Assembly: GCA_036320915.1 (NCBI GenBank)
Contig: JAXBDG010000021.1
Span: 186,001-250,000 of the forward strand
Length of the DNA: 64,000 nucleotides
Direction: 5' to 3'
From: Linnemannia elongata
Taxonomy: Eukaryota; Mortierellomycota; Mortierellomycetes; Mortierellales; Mortierellaceae
This document shows, piece by piece, positions 47,893-60,264 of the stretch. Under the pieces are notes generated by a model. That model was not told where the DNA came from, searched no databases, and saw nothing but the letters and a program-made list of their open reading frames with translations. Numbering within the stretch: position 1 is the stretch's first letter; each line of letters begins with the position of its first letter. The translations under genes were made by a program, and so were the position numbers.

Positions 47893-50112
47893 ATGTCTGA
47901 TGAACAGAACCCTCGGCATCGGAGAGCCTCTGTTGACCTCTTGAAAGACAACAACACTACCAACAACAACAACTCGAGCATAGTTAACCAGGACTTCACT
48001 ACTCCTACAGCCAACACCAACACACGCCGGAACTCAATGGCCATCACAGCAATCTCCACTAATGAATCCGACAAAAAGGCACCCCTCCCAGCAACAGACT
48101 CTTCAACACAAGGTTCTAAAAAGGACCTTCACGAAAAACAAGCAGACACGTTCCTGACAAGACACCCATGGCTGATGGGCTGGAACAGCGAAGATTGGTG
48201 GCCTTGTTGGATCGGTCTCTTCCTCTTTGCAATGGTCGCCATCGCCGTCCGCAACGACATCCCCGAAGCCCATTTCAAGATCTGGTCCTCCAACCCCTTC
48301 GACTCTCTTCACGGGACTGGAAACCTTGATCTCCTCGTCCTCTTCCCTCTCCAAGGACTCCTCGTCTGGTTGGCGCTTTGGGCAAGCGGGGCCAAGGCCT
48401 GGAAACAGTTTCCTCAGGGTTACCTGGTGGTCTATGTGTTGAGCTTTCTGAGCAAGTGGTTGGCGGCTCAGAAGAGTATCAAGAGTGCTAGTTTGGGAGA
48501 CTCGATCTGGGCAATTTTGTTTGGAACGATCTTGAGGAATGTGATGGGCGGGAAGGCTCTGCCGGATGGACGGTCAAAGCCTTTGGCACCTTGGTTGAAG
48601 GTCGCGCAGCAGACTGAGTTGTATATTGCCATCTCCTTGGTTCTTCTCTGGTAAGTTTTCTGCTCTTGCTACTGTTCAGGCACAACATGTTTTGTCGTTA
48701 AAAGGAGACAAGGGGGAGCAGTTGGATCGGGGTGAATCGAATGTTTTTCACCTTCCTCTCTCCACCACTCCATTCAAGAGGAAGGCCCCTGAGTGAGTTG
48801 AAAAATGAGGGAGAATGAGAAAAGAAAGAACGGTCTACGGAATGGAATGGCGGAAAACCTTTTTTTTTTTTTCTCACCCTCCTTTCTCCCCTCCCCTTCC
48901 CTTCCCCAGACCAACAATAACTCCAGCAACATGTTTATACTTTGCTCACACACACACATGTCCATATCCAACAAAATCCAACCAACATCCGAACGAGAAG
49001 AAGCAGAAGAGTACCCCACCCGCCAGTGGTATCATCTGGCGTCATCAGTGTCTCCTTCCTAATCCGGACCCAAAATGAATCTTTTTCTTTCTCTCCCTTC
49101 TCTCTCTTCTCTCTCCCTTCACCTTTTACTCCGCTCCCCTTTGTGTACTTCTCTCCCTTTACGCCCACCCACACCTTATTTGTTTGTTTGTTTATTTGTT
49201 ACTGGACACTGAGACTAATACCATCCCCCTCGTACTCGTTATTACTCATAATGTAGCATTGACTTCACAGTACTCAAACCTTTGGCCCCTCGTGCCCTCT
49301 TCGTCTCATGGATCGATACCCCAACCCTCTTCGTCGTCGTCGCCATCCTCGGCGTCTCCTGGCTCAAGATCGACCTCCAAACCGCCATGATCATGTCCGG
49401 AGCAACCTTCATCTGTGGTTCCTCCGCCGCCATCGCCCTCTCCGCCTCCCTCGGTGCAGGCAATAAAGCCGACCTGCCCATCGCCATCATCTCTGTCTTC
49501 ACCATCCCGTCCATCATCGCCCTCCCTTACATCGCCAAAGCCATCGGTATCAGCGCCAAGGTCGCCGGTGCCTGGTTCGGAGGATGTGTCGACTCGACCG
49601 GAGCCGTCATCGCCGCTGCCACCATTTTTGGTGATAATGTTGCAGTCGAATCCTCGGCTGTGGTCAAGATGGTGCAGAATGTCCTGATTGGTCCTATCTC
49701 TGTCGGTGTTGCTATTGTCTGGACCAAGCGCGAGGAACGTCGCACACGCGCCCTCCACAGCTCCCTCGAGGATGAGACCCTGCGTTCAAAGACTGATTTC
49801 AAGCCCGTTCCCTACGGCACCATGCTCTGGGCTCGGTTCCCCAAATTTGTTCTTGGTTTCATACTGACGGCTATCTTATTCAACACCGTGGTTCCCGCAG
49901 AGGACCGTGCGACAGTCAACACGTTCTCGTTCATGGTCGGCGAATGGTTTTCTACCATGAGTTTTGTCAGCATTGGATTGGGTCTGCAGTTCCATGAACT
50001 CCGTCGGGACGCTAGGTTGTTGCTCAAACTGATGGCCCTCTATGCCCTTGCTCAGCTGGTCGATATCTTGTCGACCCTCGGTCTTGCCTATGTTGCCTTT
50101 GAGCTCTTCTAA
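47893..50112 (+). CDS. YeiH/PSE (UPF0324) family transporter, putative sulfate exporter
   Basis: Two exons (47893-48650, 49257-50112) give 537 residues; the junction codon is a Cys (253). YeiH/PSE proteins are multi-helix membrane carriers, mostly bacterial, proposed to export sulfate; the substrate is not firmly established. After a Ser/Thr/Asn-rich cytosolic N-terminus (1-85) come about ten hydrophobic segments. The inverted-repeat signatures are ATFICGSSAAIALSA (about 302-316, bacterial CGASAI.A), GGCVDSTGAVIAAATIFGDN (361-380, bacterial G.S.H....V..A) and a late GEWFSTMSFVSIGLGLQFHE. Only one intron interrupts the gene, just before the first signature. It lies 2.6 kb downstream of, and co-oriented with, the Mg2+-ATPase, another bacterial-type transporter. 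AATAAA is at 50228. Confidence 0.8.
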
Positions 50113-50963
50113 ACCTTGAGGTGTATTTTCCAACCTTTTCACGTTTTGTGCCCTTCCTTTATTTGCATCATATATTGTATCATACCACTATTCTCCATCT
50201 CTAATACTCTTGCATAAACACCATCTGAATAAACAATTGACCCTATCAATGGACAATTGTTCTTTGTGCGATTTATTTTTGAGTAATAACCCTCTCCGTA
50301 TGACCACACGGACACAGGGGCTTGCTCCATCTCATGCGCCTTTTCATGTGTATGAAACATGCATTGTACAAACATAGTTTTATACTTTCCTTTTTGTTAC
50401 GCTTCCCTCTCAAAGACGACAAAGAGACTGCTGAGTAGGAATCGCCTCCATCTGGTGTCCACTTTGTCCTATCCCCTTTTTAAACCTTGGATTGTTGTGA
50501 GCGACATCGTGCTGTGGTGGTTGAGCAGAACCATATGGAAAAGACGACTGTCCTTTGTTATAAAGCGCGTAGCCATTGGGAGATCTGTGTGAGGCACGAA
50601 GCACGAGGCACAGCCTTTTTTTAGCCGCTGCTTTTCTCTGCTCTCTTCAAATACTTCGTACCTTGCTTCTTCTTCCTATTGTCTTCTGCTTCTTTGCTGT
50701 TTATCTCTTTGTCGTATTTTTTCACCCCTCGGACTCTTCCTGTTCGTTCGCCTTCTGTTTTCTTCATTCCTGTACCAACCCTCCCTCTATCCTTCCATCC
50801 CTCTCATCAATCTTCCAAGTACCGCACGGCTTACTTTACTTCACCTTTCACACACACACTCACAATTACTTACACCCACCTCACACACTCCATATCCTCT
50901 CCTTCAAACAGCAACAATACCCGGCAACAAACGAACAGCAGGAATTAAACAACAAAAAAGCAA
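50113..50963. other. Intergenic region and leader of the surface-protein gene
   Basis: AATAAA of the upstream gene lies at 50228-50233. From about 50620 the sequence is CT- then AC-rich, which is leader. An unseen upstream exon carrying a signal peptide for the next gene could lie here, but I could not define one. Confidence 0.45.
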
Positions 50964-53838
50964 ATGCTAAACACAACAGCACTCCCACTTCCACCACTAG
51001 ACAACAACAACCCCTCTCTTGCCGTCCACTGGGACAACCGCGAGTACTTCTATTCCTGCAGTACTTTCGCCTTTACTTGGAACAACAACACTACCAGCAA
51101 CTGGTCTTCGTTCACCCCTGTATTGTTCTCTGATGATGATTCGAAGGAAAACAAGAGGACCAAGATTTTGGAGTGGCCTGATGTTGCGGTATTGGAGAAG
51201 CAGTATTCTTTGACCTTGCCGCAGTTCATTGATCAGGAACAACGCGTAAGATATTGTTTTGTTTTCATTTTTTATTACTGATCTATTGCACTGTCTGTGC
51301 GTATTCCTCGCACCTCTCTCACTCTCTCTTTATTTCTCCTTCCGAACTGACAAATAAGTAAGTTTTCCTTGCTGTTCTCCTCCCTCCTTTTTTCCATTAT
51401 TATTATGTCCTGTGGTATAGAAGGTCCACGTAGAGCTGTGGTGCTCAAACATAGACAACCACAACCCCAAGACAACAAAAACTCTTTGTGGCAAGTCTCC
51501 ACAATTCACTCTCTTCCAGCCCCTCAACCACCTCGCCTCCACTAATCTCCCGATCACCAACATCCTCACCAAGACGTACCAAACCACAACCATTCATAAT
51601 GTCCTGACGACTGGCGTTCCCACTCGCACTCATGAAACCGCAACAGAACCTACGTACCGTATTCAGACGACTGATGTCTTTGACCCCTACATGACCTTCT
51701 CTGCCACCAGCGCTAATGTACAAAAGAGAATACTCGCGGGTTCGCCGCGGCCTAAACCATCGTCGCCAATAACGAGAACTACAACAACTACAACATCACT
51801 AGTAGTGGTGCGGAACACATCCCGTCTTATCGGTCTGGGCACTCCTACGACTATCGCCAAAGCAATGATGCCGACGAAAACTCCTCTTCCTCCAAAGGCG
51901 ACAACGACACCCTTAATGACAAAATGCCCGATGAATATCCCAAACCCGTCTTGCCTACCCATTCTCCCATCCATTATCGCACCCAACCTGTCACACAATG
52001 GCTCATCTTACATCCCTACCTCCTCGTCGTCGTCCACTGCTAATACCACGACCACGACCACAGACAACACCGCATTCAACAACAGTCAATCATATCCGAC
52101 AGGTGCATCAGCGATGAATGGTGGAGTGATTGCTGTGATAGTCATCATCTGTGTGATTGTGTTGACGTTGGGGTTGTACGTATTGCACGTCCGGCGGCAA
52201 CGAAGTCGAGGAGATTGTGGTGATAGAAAACATCTGTGGGGTGGAGGAGTGCAAGGGAGAGATGGTGACCCGGAGACGGGGTCGAGGAGGTCGTCGATGT
52301 CGTCACTGACGAGATATGGCCGCTTCCGGTCGCATAGGGTCACCCCACCCTGGAGTCTGACCTATAACAAAGAAGGTGAACAACCTGATGGTCGCACATA
52401 TCCACAGGTACCTCCTGTCCATATCTCGCCTCCGGTATTGGTTGATGATCCTGCGCGCCGTCGGCAGCGTCAGTATGAACACCATCAACAGCGCGCAGCG
52501 GTACTAAATATACACTCCGCCCAGATGCAAACGTCAGGCGGCCCAGGATCCAGTCCTGTGTCGCCTGTTTCAGCCACGTCCTCAAAGTACCGTGGTCGCC
52601 CGTCTACATCTACAAGGTACCCAGTCACAGCTCCCGGAGGAGGTGTCGCGACCATCGCCTCAGCAGCACACGCGATACAATCCCACACGGCACTACCTCC
52701 AGCCTCGTCGGAACCCTCGTCACCCGCGTCAAACGAGTCCGAGATCCCTCCAACCCACGTCTGGAGTCCCTTCTCTGGCCGCACATCCTCCTTCCCTCGA
52801 AAACTCACCACCATCTCCTCTCGCTCTTCACCCTCTCGGTCGTCATCGATATTCTCAAAACTTTCAAGTCTGAGTTCGGTGTCTCCATTGCCGATGGACA
52901 AAGAACAAGATCGTCGTCTTCGCCTGGGGTTTAAAACCCGAGTGCTGGAGCGTCCGAAATTAGCTGCCCTGACGCGGACGCATATCACTCCACCAATTCG
53001 GTCGATCATGTCCATCTCGTCTGAAGAAGGTCACGTCCTGGCGCGACGAGATGTCCTCATCCGAATGGAAGATGATGCTGATGACTATGACAGCGATATT
53101 GACGGTTGCGAACAGCAACAGCAGCAGCCGTGGTACCAGTTCAAGAAGCCGACAAATCAGCATTCGAATCGCAGCCGCACTCGCAATTCTCGAGATACCT
53201 CTCACAGTCGCCACAGTCAAGACCACAACGGTAGCCACCATCTTCCGAACCAGTTGAATTCGTCCACATCGACGTTGTCGCATCAAGGTCCTTGTCATTA
53301 TCAGTACCAGCAGCAGCCTCAGCAGCGACAGTCACGGTATAGTCCTCGTCGGAGTAGTCTTATCAGAACCAGTTCCTGCTCATCTATCGTCCCTCTTACT
53401 CCCAAGGTCCCACAGCAGAACATATACTCCTCCTCTGAAGGGAGTTGTCTCACTCGCGGATCCTCGGCCGTCACTTCGTTGTCGAGACCAATTGGGTATG
53501 ACCCTGAGTGGGTCGACACCACCGAGGACGATGGCAACTACGATAGTGACTACAGTCGGCATGGTGAATGGCGAAGGAGCGGTCATGGGAGCAGGGAAGT
53601 GAGCAAGGGCTCAGGGAGGAAGGGGAGTGAGACGTCGAGACCGATTTCGAGGTCGATCATGAAGGCTGTTCGGCATGAGAGATCTAAGGTGTCGCCGGCG
53701 CTTCCACTGAGCCAGGCGTCTAAGTGGGCGAGGGAGCGGGAGCAAGAAATGTCAGCGGCAGTGAGTAAGGGTAGTGTTGCGGCAGTGGGAGGAGGGCTTG
53801 AAGAGCGACATAGACATACCGGAGTCGAGTATTACTGA
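50964..53838 (+). CDS. Single-pass membrane protein with Thr/Ser-rich ectodomain and long cytosolic tail
   Basis: Two exons (50964-51245, 51421-53838) give 899 residues. An N-terminal domain of about 150 residues has Trp, Tyr and Cys (HWDNREYFYSCSTFAFTWNN, VHVELWCSNIDNHNP) and NxS/T sites. A Thr/Ser/Pro-rich stalk and one helix at about 330-350 (GGVIAVIVIICVIVLTLGLY), followed by HVRRQRSR, give an outside-to-inside topology. The remaining 540 residues are disordered, rich in Ser, Arg, Gln and Pro. The layout is that of fungal surface sensors or wall-anchored receptors (Mid2/WSC style), but no known sensor domain is visible. No cleavable signal peptide is seen at this start, so a missing 5' exon or a signal-anchor role for the helix is possible. 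Confidence 0.65.
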
Positions 53839-54031
53839 TAACTGAGATGATGATGCTTTCTTTACGATTTTGATGAGATGAACGCCACTAAAATAATTGC
53901 ACGGAAATAAATATATGCCAGGAAATAACGATCAATCCTCACTCGTATCTTTTGCTTTTCTGATCGCGCAACATTTCAAACTCCCAGCACACTTCTTTCT
54001 CTCTTTCATTCAGCATCAACTCCAAGCAACA

Positions 54032-56355
54032 ATGTCATCGAGGAGGGCGGCAGCACAATCACGGAACTATAACTACGACGAGGAGGAGGATGACGAAGAC
54101 CTCCTCTCTGCCAGCGGGGAAGGTGACGACGTCGAAGAGGGCGATGAGGAAGAGATGGATGACGAAGAGGAGGAACTGAGTCAAGGTGATTCCGAGGACG
54201 ATGATGCCTATACTTCATCGAATGGTAGACAGCAACGCGGAGGCGCTGCCAAGGGTGCAACGGCAGCAGCGACAGCTGGGTCTTCTAAAGCTGGTGGTAG
54301 TCGTGCGGGAGCTGCCAAGGGCTCGAGCAGACAACAGCCGCCGCAACAGACGGCTCGACAGGCAGCAGCGGCTAGCAAGGCTGCCCAGAAACCACAAGCA
54401 TCCAACAGCCGCCGAGGTGGCAACAACAACACATCGGCGGCAGTAGACAGGAGCGCATTCGTCGTGCCGTCCTCGACGCGTTCTCGCAAACCGGCCATCA
54501 ACTATGCAGAGCCCGAGGAGTATGAAGACGAGGAGGAAGAGGAAGACATGTTTGATGAGGAAATGGATGAGGATGGCGAGGGACAGGATGATGAAGGTGA
54601 GGAAGATGAGGAGGAGGATGAAGAGGAGGAGGAGGAGGAGGAAGATTCAGTGCCTCCTACTCCTGCTTCTTCGTCTTCTACAAGGCGCGGTGGAGCTCAG
54701 CAGGCGGCACAAGCACAAGCGGCGGCCGCGGCAGCAGCGGGTCGGGGGAACGCCGGATCGCGATCTTCGGCTAGGAGGGCTGCTGTTGCGGCTGCTGCTG
54801 CTTCAGCTGCGGCGGCATCTTCGACCCGGAGTACGCGCAAGGGTGCTACCCAGAAACGAAGAAGTGAGTATTGTCTACATGCTGATTTGACCGCTTGTTA
54901 CGCTGCTTGAACCAGCATCCAATTATTTATTGACCGCTTTAAATACGTTTGTTTACTACTCTACTTATTAGTGTCGACGCCGATGAGCTCTGAGGGCGAG
55001 GACGAGGACCAGGAAGACGACGAGGGCACGACGACGACCAACGTGTCGACCCCGATCGGTCGCAACACCCGCTCTCGATCATCATCCCCTCGCAAAAAGC
55101 AACAGACACAGCAATCATCCAATTCAGGACGATCAAGGAACCGGGAAATGGAAATGGAGATTGAGGACGAGGAGGAGGACGAGGAAGAGGATCAGGATGT
55201 TGATATGGAAGAAGAGGATGATGAGGATATCGACAATAGGAGTCTACGGGACGAAGAAGAGGACGACGAAGAAGGTCTTGGGGAAGATGAGGAAGAGGAT
55301 GAAGAGTTGGTGGATGAGGAAGAAGATGAAGACGAAGAAGTTGAGGTGGATGATGAGATGGAGATGGAAGATGATAATGAGGAAGTTGAGGAGGAAGATG
55401 ATGAGGAGGACGATATCGAGAACACAAAGCCGTTACAACCAAAGGCGGCTGGTGCAGCGTCTGGATCTGGATCCTCCAAGGGTGGTGCTTCTGCAACGGG
55501 AAAGGGCAAGAAGGCGGCACAACAGCAGGATGATGATGACGACGAGGAAGAGTTTAGCGATGACGATTTCTCGAACCCTCAACGCGGGATGGGTTTTGGA
55601 GGCCAGTTGACCAAACGCCAGCGTTCCAAACTGGATGTCCATGATGTCTCCCTTGAGCTCTTTGAGCTTCCTGTCGGTACGTCTTTCCTCTGTTGTCTTG
55701 TTTTTGATTGCGCCAATGATTCTCGTTTAGTAACCCCTTGCTCTCCTCCCCGTAATGACTATTAGCGCAATCGAGGAAGAGAATGCAGACGGAGGAAGAA
55801 ATGGCGCTGAAGCGAAGCGAGATCACGCGTCGCCGCAAGAACCAGTCTGCACAACGTGCGGAACAGGACAAACTCGAGACCATTAACCGACTCCTCAAAA
55901 AGCAAGCCGGAAAACGCAAAACCGGCGCCCAGGACGATGATGAGGGTGGTGCTGGTGGTGCAGGAGATGACAAGCGGGTTGAGGATATAAAAGGAGGAAG
56001 ACGATCGAATCGGTACATGACCCCTGCGAGCTATTTAAGTGTACGGTATACGACTCAGGGAACTACGCTGTCAATACCGGAGGTCTCGCTGGGCGATGTA
56101 CCGTTGTGGATGCAGGAGACTATTCCTGCTGTCGAGTCGAAGGGAGGGAAGAAGGACGGTGGAGAGGAGGTTGAGCATAGAGCAATTGAGGTATTGGAGG
56201 TACCGGTTGTGCCGCTGAAGGAACCCGCGTACCCAGCGCCTCGGGGTCTGTGTGCGGTGGCCAACTGTGAGCAGGCGTGGAAGTATCGTGGGACGAAGAG
56301 CAAGAAGGTTGCGTGTGGGCTTGCACATCTGAAAGTTGTCGAAGCCGAGGCATAG
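54032..56355 (+). CDS. IES2: INO80 chromatin-remodelling complex subunit Ies2 (INO80B, PAPA-1-like)
   Basis: Three exons (54032-54863, 54972-55676, 55766-56355) give 708 residues with phases closing. Ies2/INO80B activates the Ino80 ATPase in the nucleus. The C-terminal third carries the family signature: LTKRQRSKL (about 490), ELFELPV, then TEEEMALKRSEITRRRKNQS and ETINRLLKKQAGKRK (about 521-563). A terminal HIT-type-like zinc motif follows with C675, C680, C696 and H700 (GLCAVANCEQAWKYR, KKVACGLAHLK). The N-terminal two-thirds are acidic blocks of Asp/Glu alternating with Ala/Ser/Arg stretches, far longer than in yeast Ies2 (about 320 residues). These acidic blocks derive from GAG/GAT/GAC codon runs and may bind histones. 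Confidence 0.88.
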
Positions 56356-57537
56356 AACATCTTTTTAACTTATCCCTTTTTTGTCCACAAGTTGTTCTAC
56401 ATTAAAATAATACAGTAATAACGCTTTTGATGAGTGCATGGGTCATGAGGCTATGGACTTTGCATCAGTGTGATGGTCCGTTCGAGGTCATGCATGCTGC
56501 ACGTTTTTCTTCGGCATGCATGTCGTTTTCTCCTTGCGTACAAAGTCTCTGCCATACGTTCTTTCTTCACATCGCCACCGCTGTCTTTCCACGCCCTCGT
56601 CACAAAACTACAAAGTAAGGATGTCCATAAGATGAGGGGAGAACGAGAAAGAGGCAATAGTACAACAAGCAAATAAAAAGGAGCGGGCCAACTAAAAGCC
56701 AACTACAAATCGATGAATATCATACCTAACCTATGACCAACCGTATCGTCCTCGCCGTAGTCTTTTTTTGTTTCAAAACGCGTGAAAGAAGGCGTTGGCA
56801 ACGAAGGACAGTGCACAGCAATCAACAAGTGCGATGTCAGTATCGTGGCTCCAAGGAGAATACAATAATATATGAAGGGTAAAAAAGGGAATTCGAGCGC
56901 TGCTATCCATACATCACACTGCGCGCGCTGTGTGAAGCAACGATGGAAATGTCCACTGAGAGAGAAAAAATAGAGGTATAAACTATATAGATGACTAGAT
57001 ACTTTTTTCACTATCGCCTTGGAGCAGATAATATTTGAAAGAGACTTCTACACAGTACGCATCACCGCGCGCGCCATTCCCCACCCATGACCTTCCCACG
57101 AGAACGTTAACAATCAGAACTATTAGCCTCGGAATACGGACGAACAGCATGTCCGTATTGTCCAGCAGCAAAAAAATATATTCGAAAAGGAAATTCGGCT
57201 CACCCGGGCGACTATCGGCGCCGATCTTGAAGAAAAGCAGGGGATTATACAAAACACACACATAGAATGACGAAAAGAGATCATTGTGAAAGGGGTAATA
57301 GACATACATGTGCACACATACCAAGCTACACATAGGGCGATTTTCGAGTGTGGTCCACAGGAACGAATTGTTCAGGAGAGGTATCCTCTTGTTGACGTTT
57401 AACTCGCTGTTCGGCAAAGGAGTTAATGGAATTTATCGATCACGGTTTTGATGCTGCTGCATTAAAACCGTCTTCAGGACCGATCCGTTGTTCACAAAAC
57501 TGGGTGTCACTCCACAGCGCCGCAGCCGTAAATCGCC

Positions 57538-57744
57538 TTGGAGATCGGCGCCGAGACACACCACTCCCAAAAAATCAAGGATAATTCCATAAGTACAGTG
57601 ACCTACTACGAAAAGGGCTATGATTTGAGATGTTACATCCACACAAACGGATTTCGAGTTCAACTACTGGCCTTCAAACTGTGCGAGCTTCAATCCGTCC
57701 GGTACCATAGTTTGAATGAGAGTCGAGTAAATGCAAGCTCTTAA
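57538..57744 (+). pseudogene. Decayed protein remnant, possibly transposon-derived
   Basis: An open frame of about 65 residues with globular composition, reading STVTYYEKGYDLRCYIHTNG then FRVQLLAFKLCELQSVRYH. It lacks a plausible start or promoter. On the minus strand, 57300-57417 carries another natural-looking segment (FAEQRVKRQQEDTSPEQFVP) ending at a stop. The mix of short fragments on both strands suggests old, broken element sequence. I cannot assign a family. Confidence 0.25.
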
Positions 57745-58251
57745 TGTATCCTCATCAATGATGATGGGCGCGCTATGGCTGGAAGGAAACAGATGATTTA
57801 AAGCTGGTCTCAATGGAAGTTCCAACACTTTATCGCCCGATGCCTGTATCAGTGTCTATCACAAACCCTGTTCCGCTCAACATTTGCTCAATTTCGCACC
57901 TCATGTTAAAACGAGCCGTCAGCGAAAAAAGACTGGTCATCGCGGAGTGATCAAGCTACTCGCCTTGGAATTGATGAAGTCGCATTTGAAAGTTGTGAAA
58001 AAAGGGTCCTAATATCTGTACCATGTTTGCATGCATAGCGAAGGCAAACAAAACCTAGAGGCAGCATCCGACGAGAGCTGCAGTGAAGAAAAGAATGGGG
58101 CGGAGAGAAGAGTGAGAGATGAGTCAAAAAAAAATAATACTCAAAGGCATTTCGGACACTAAGCAGCATCGTCCGCTTTTTATTACTTTGCTGTTCCTGA
58201 AAGAACGAAAAAGAGTTTGATACCCATTCAATGAGAGGTTCAACACTGAAG

Positions 58252-58252
<1 letters not shown>

Positions 58253-58292
<40 letters not shown>
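58253..58292. repeat. Poly(A) run of 40 nt
   Basis: An uninterrupted A homopolymer downstream of the decayed patches and upstream of the bL34m gene. It may mark the end of a retroposed sequence, but no element boundary is visible. Confidence 0.9.
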
Positions 58293-58298
<6 letters not shown>

Positions 58299-58691
58299 CG
58301 TTGTTCAGACTTGGGGCGAAAATCTGGTATCGGTGCTATGAACAAAGTAGCATTCTCACTTGCGCGTCTAATGCCTCCTGATGTTTTGCTGGCCATGTAC
58401 TCAATCTGTCCTTTTTGGCAGCTTTTGCTACACGTTACAATTAAAAAAAAGCACCTGTAACATCAAAAAGTACAGGGTGATACAACTCGTGCTTGAAATA
58501 AAGAGACTTGGCTCGTGTTCTTCCTCGACATGAATTGACATTTGTGACTGCGGTCTGCTTGTTGTTTGGGTTCCCTGTCCCCACTCGGGATCAGCAACAT
58601 TTGGTGGCCACATCGACTCAGCTCCACCCTCTCCTCTCTCCCGCTTGCATCCCTTCCATCCTCCCCTCTCACCCTCATATATACAGACCTA

Positions 58692-59860
58692 ATGTTCGCC
58701 GCATTCTCATCACTCCGCACCAAGCTGGCCCCCGTCGCCAGGTACAAACCACCTATCCCATGCTTTCTTCAAACTCCTTACTTCTTCAACTCAACCCACT
58801 CAGATCCCATTTTGCAACTCTCATAGTCTGCCCCACAACCCCAATCGATTCAGATCACTAACATGTAATTCTTGCCCCCTCTTGGGGCGGTCTTGGAACG
58901 GATACATAGGACACAGGTCATGGCCTTGGCAGCACCATCCCCCGCCGTCGCCGTCGCCCCAGTCTCCACCAACTCCATCTTCTCGACCCTGACCGGATTC
59001 CGTCTTCCCTCCGTCTTTGGGTAAATAACCCCTCATCGCCAAGCAGAACCCCCCCGCAGACAAATCAGGAACAGGATACTACAAAGGAGAACATTGAGCA
59101 AGCACGGGCAGGAAGGAGGAGCAGGGAGCAAAGGAGCTGGAGAAGAGACCACCTGCGTCAGTTGCTGTTTTGGGACCCAAACTGAAAAAGAGACCTGCGT
59201 CGTTTGTCATATTTGGCGGATCTCACATTTGTTCAATTGACCTCGGTGGGTGGTGTTTGTTCAGGACCAGGAAAAGCCGGACGCAAGATCGGGATAGAAA
59301 TCAAAACACATACGACAGATTTACAACAACCTCCCCCCGCCCAACAAGCCCCCATACAGGAAGGAGGAAACTTGGCTGGTTGTTTTCTGTTTGACATCAG
59401 GAGAAATGCTGGCTCCAGGGAGGGTTTACAGAGGGCGGTGTGTTCAGGAACCGGGAAAAAAAACGATATGGAAACTTGCTCAGGCCCATATCACCCCCCA
59501 AAATCTTATGGAGCGTTAAAAAAGCGGATACTGGGAGGACCAGGACACGCATCATTGGCATGTATCCCTCGCGAAAGGCCAACCAAGCAACGGGAGAACC
59601 CCCCGCACAATGCCAACACACACTCTTTACTCTACAAACAAACAACCTAACACCTTTTTCATAACACACTCCATTCCTCCAAAAACAAAACTTTCAATAG
59701 ATCAAGTCAGGCACGCTTCGTCTCGTATGGTCGCGAATACCAGCCCTCACAACGCGTCCGCAAGCGCCGCCACGGTTTCTTGGCCAGGATGAAGTCAAGA
59801 GGCGGCCGCAAGATTATTCACAACCGCCTCCTCAAGGGCCGCAAGTACCTCAGCCACTAA
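58692..59860 (+). CDS. MRPL34: Mitochondrial large-subunit ribosomal protein bL34m
   Basis: Three exons (58692-58741, 58910-59020, 59701-59860) give 106 residues with phases closing. The first 17 residues ([17 protein letters not shown]) form a mitochondrial presequence, and exon 2 is a low-complexity Ala/Pro/Ser/Val linker. Exon 3 carries the bL34 core: [20 protein letters not shown], then [20 protein letters not shown]. Bacterial L34 has TYQPS..KR.R.HGFR.RM.T..GR.VL..RR.KGR. The core length and the C-terminal position are normal for fungal bL34m. Intron 2 is 680 nt, long for so short a gene, and repeats variants of TTCAGGAACCGGG/TTCAGGACCAGG (about 59260-59455). Confidence 0.9.
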
Positions 59861-60264
59861 AAATCCATATCATAACAAACGCAGCGAGGTTGGGCAGGCG
59901 GATATATAGACATCAGGGAATATTGTTACATTCATAAATAAGCAAGCGAAAGTAACATACCGTGGGGTCATGTTTCGGTATTTTGGGACACAATGGAAAA
60001 GCTTTTTATTTGGGAAGTTGAAAGAACTTTTTGAAGGAGCAAAGAGGAGGAAAGAGGGGGACATGAAAATGACGAAACAGTATGGGCAAAAGAAAAAGAA
60101 AAAGAAAAAGAGTACAAGAACATAGTGGCAAAAAAAGAAGAAAAAAGAACATGGTCAAAAAGGTATATGTGTTGTGTTCAGGCAAAAGAAGAGAGCGGGG
60201 GGAAGCAGGACAAGCAAGACAAAAGAATACAGCAAGGTGGGAAAGGGTCGCTTTCGGCGATGAT
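59861..60264. other. Short convergent intergenic region
   Basis: 404 bp between the 3' ends of bL34m (+) and the zinc-finger gene (-). It is purine-rich with GAAAAAGAAAAAG repeats near 60088-60112. No further gene is seen. Confidence 0.5.

Larger units (their letters stand above)
56356..58691. other. Intergenic region, 2.3 kb, with decayed element-like sequence
   Basis: This holds the Ies2 3' end (AT-rich near 56400), degenerate protein-like patches at about 57000-57745 (listed separately) and a 40-nt poly(A) run at 58253-58292. The bL34m promoter and AC/CT-rich leader lie at 58600-58690. No intact gene is seen. Confidence 0.45.

Noticed and set aside
55192..55509. Poly-Ser minus-strand frame opposite Ies2
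   Set aside because: Reverse reading of GAG/GAT/GAA acidic codon runs.
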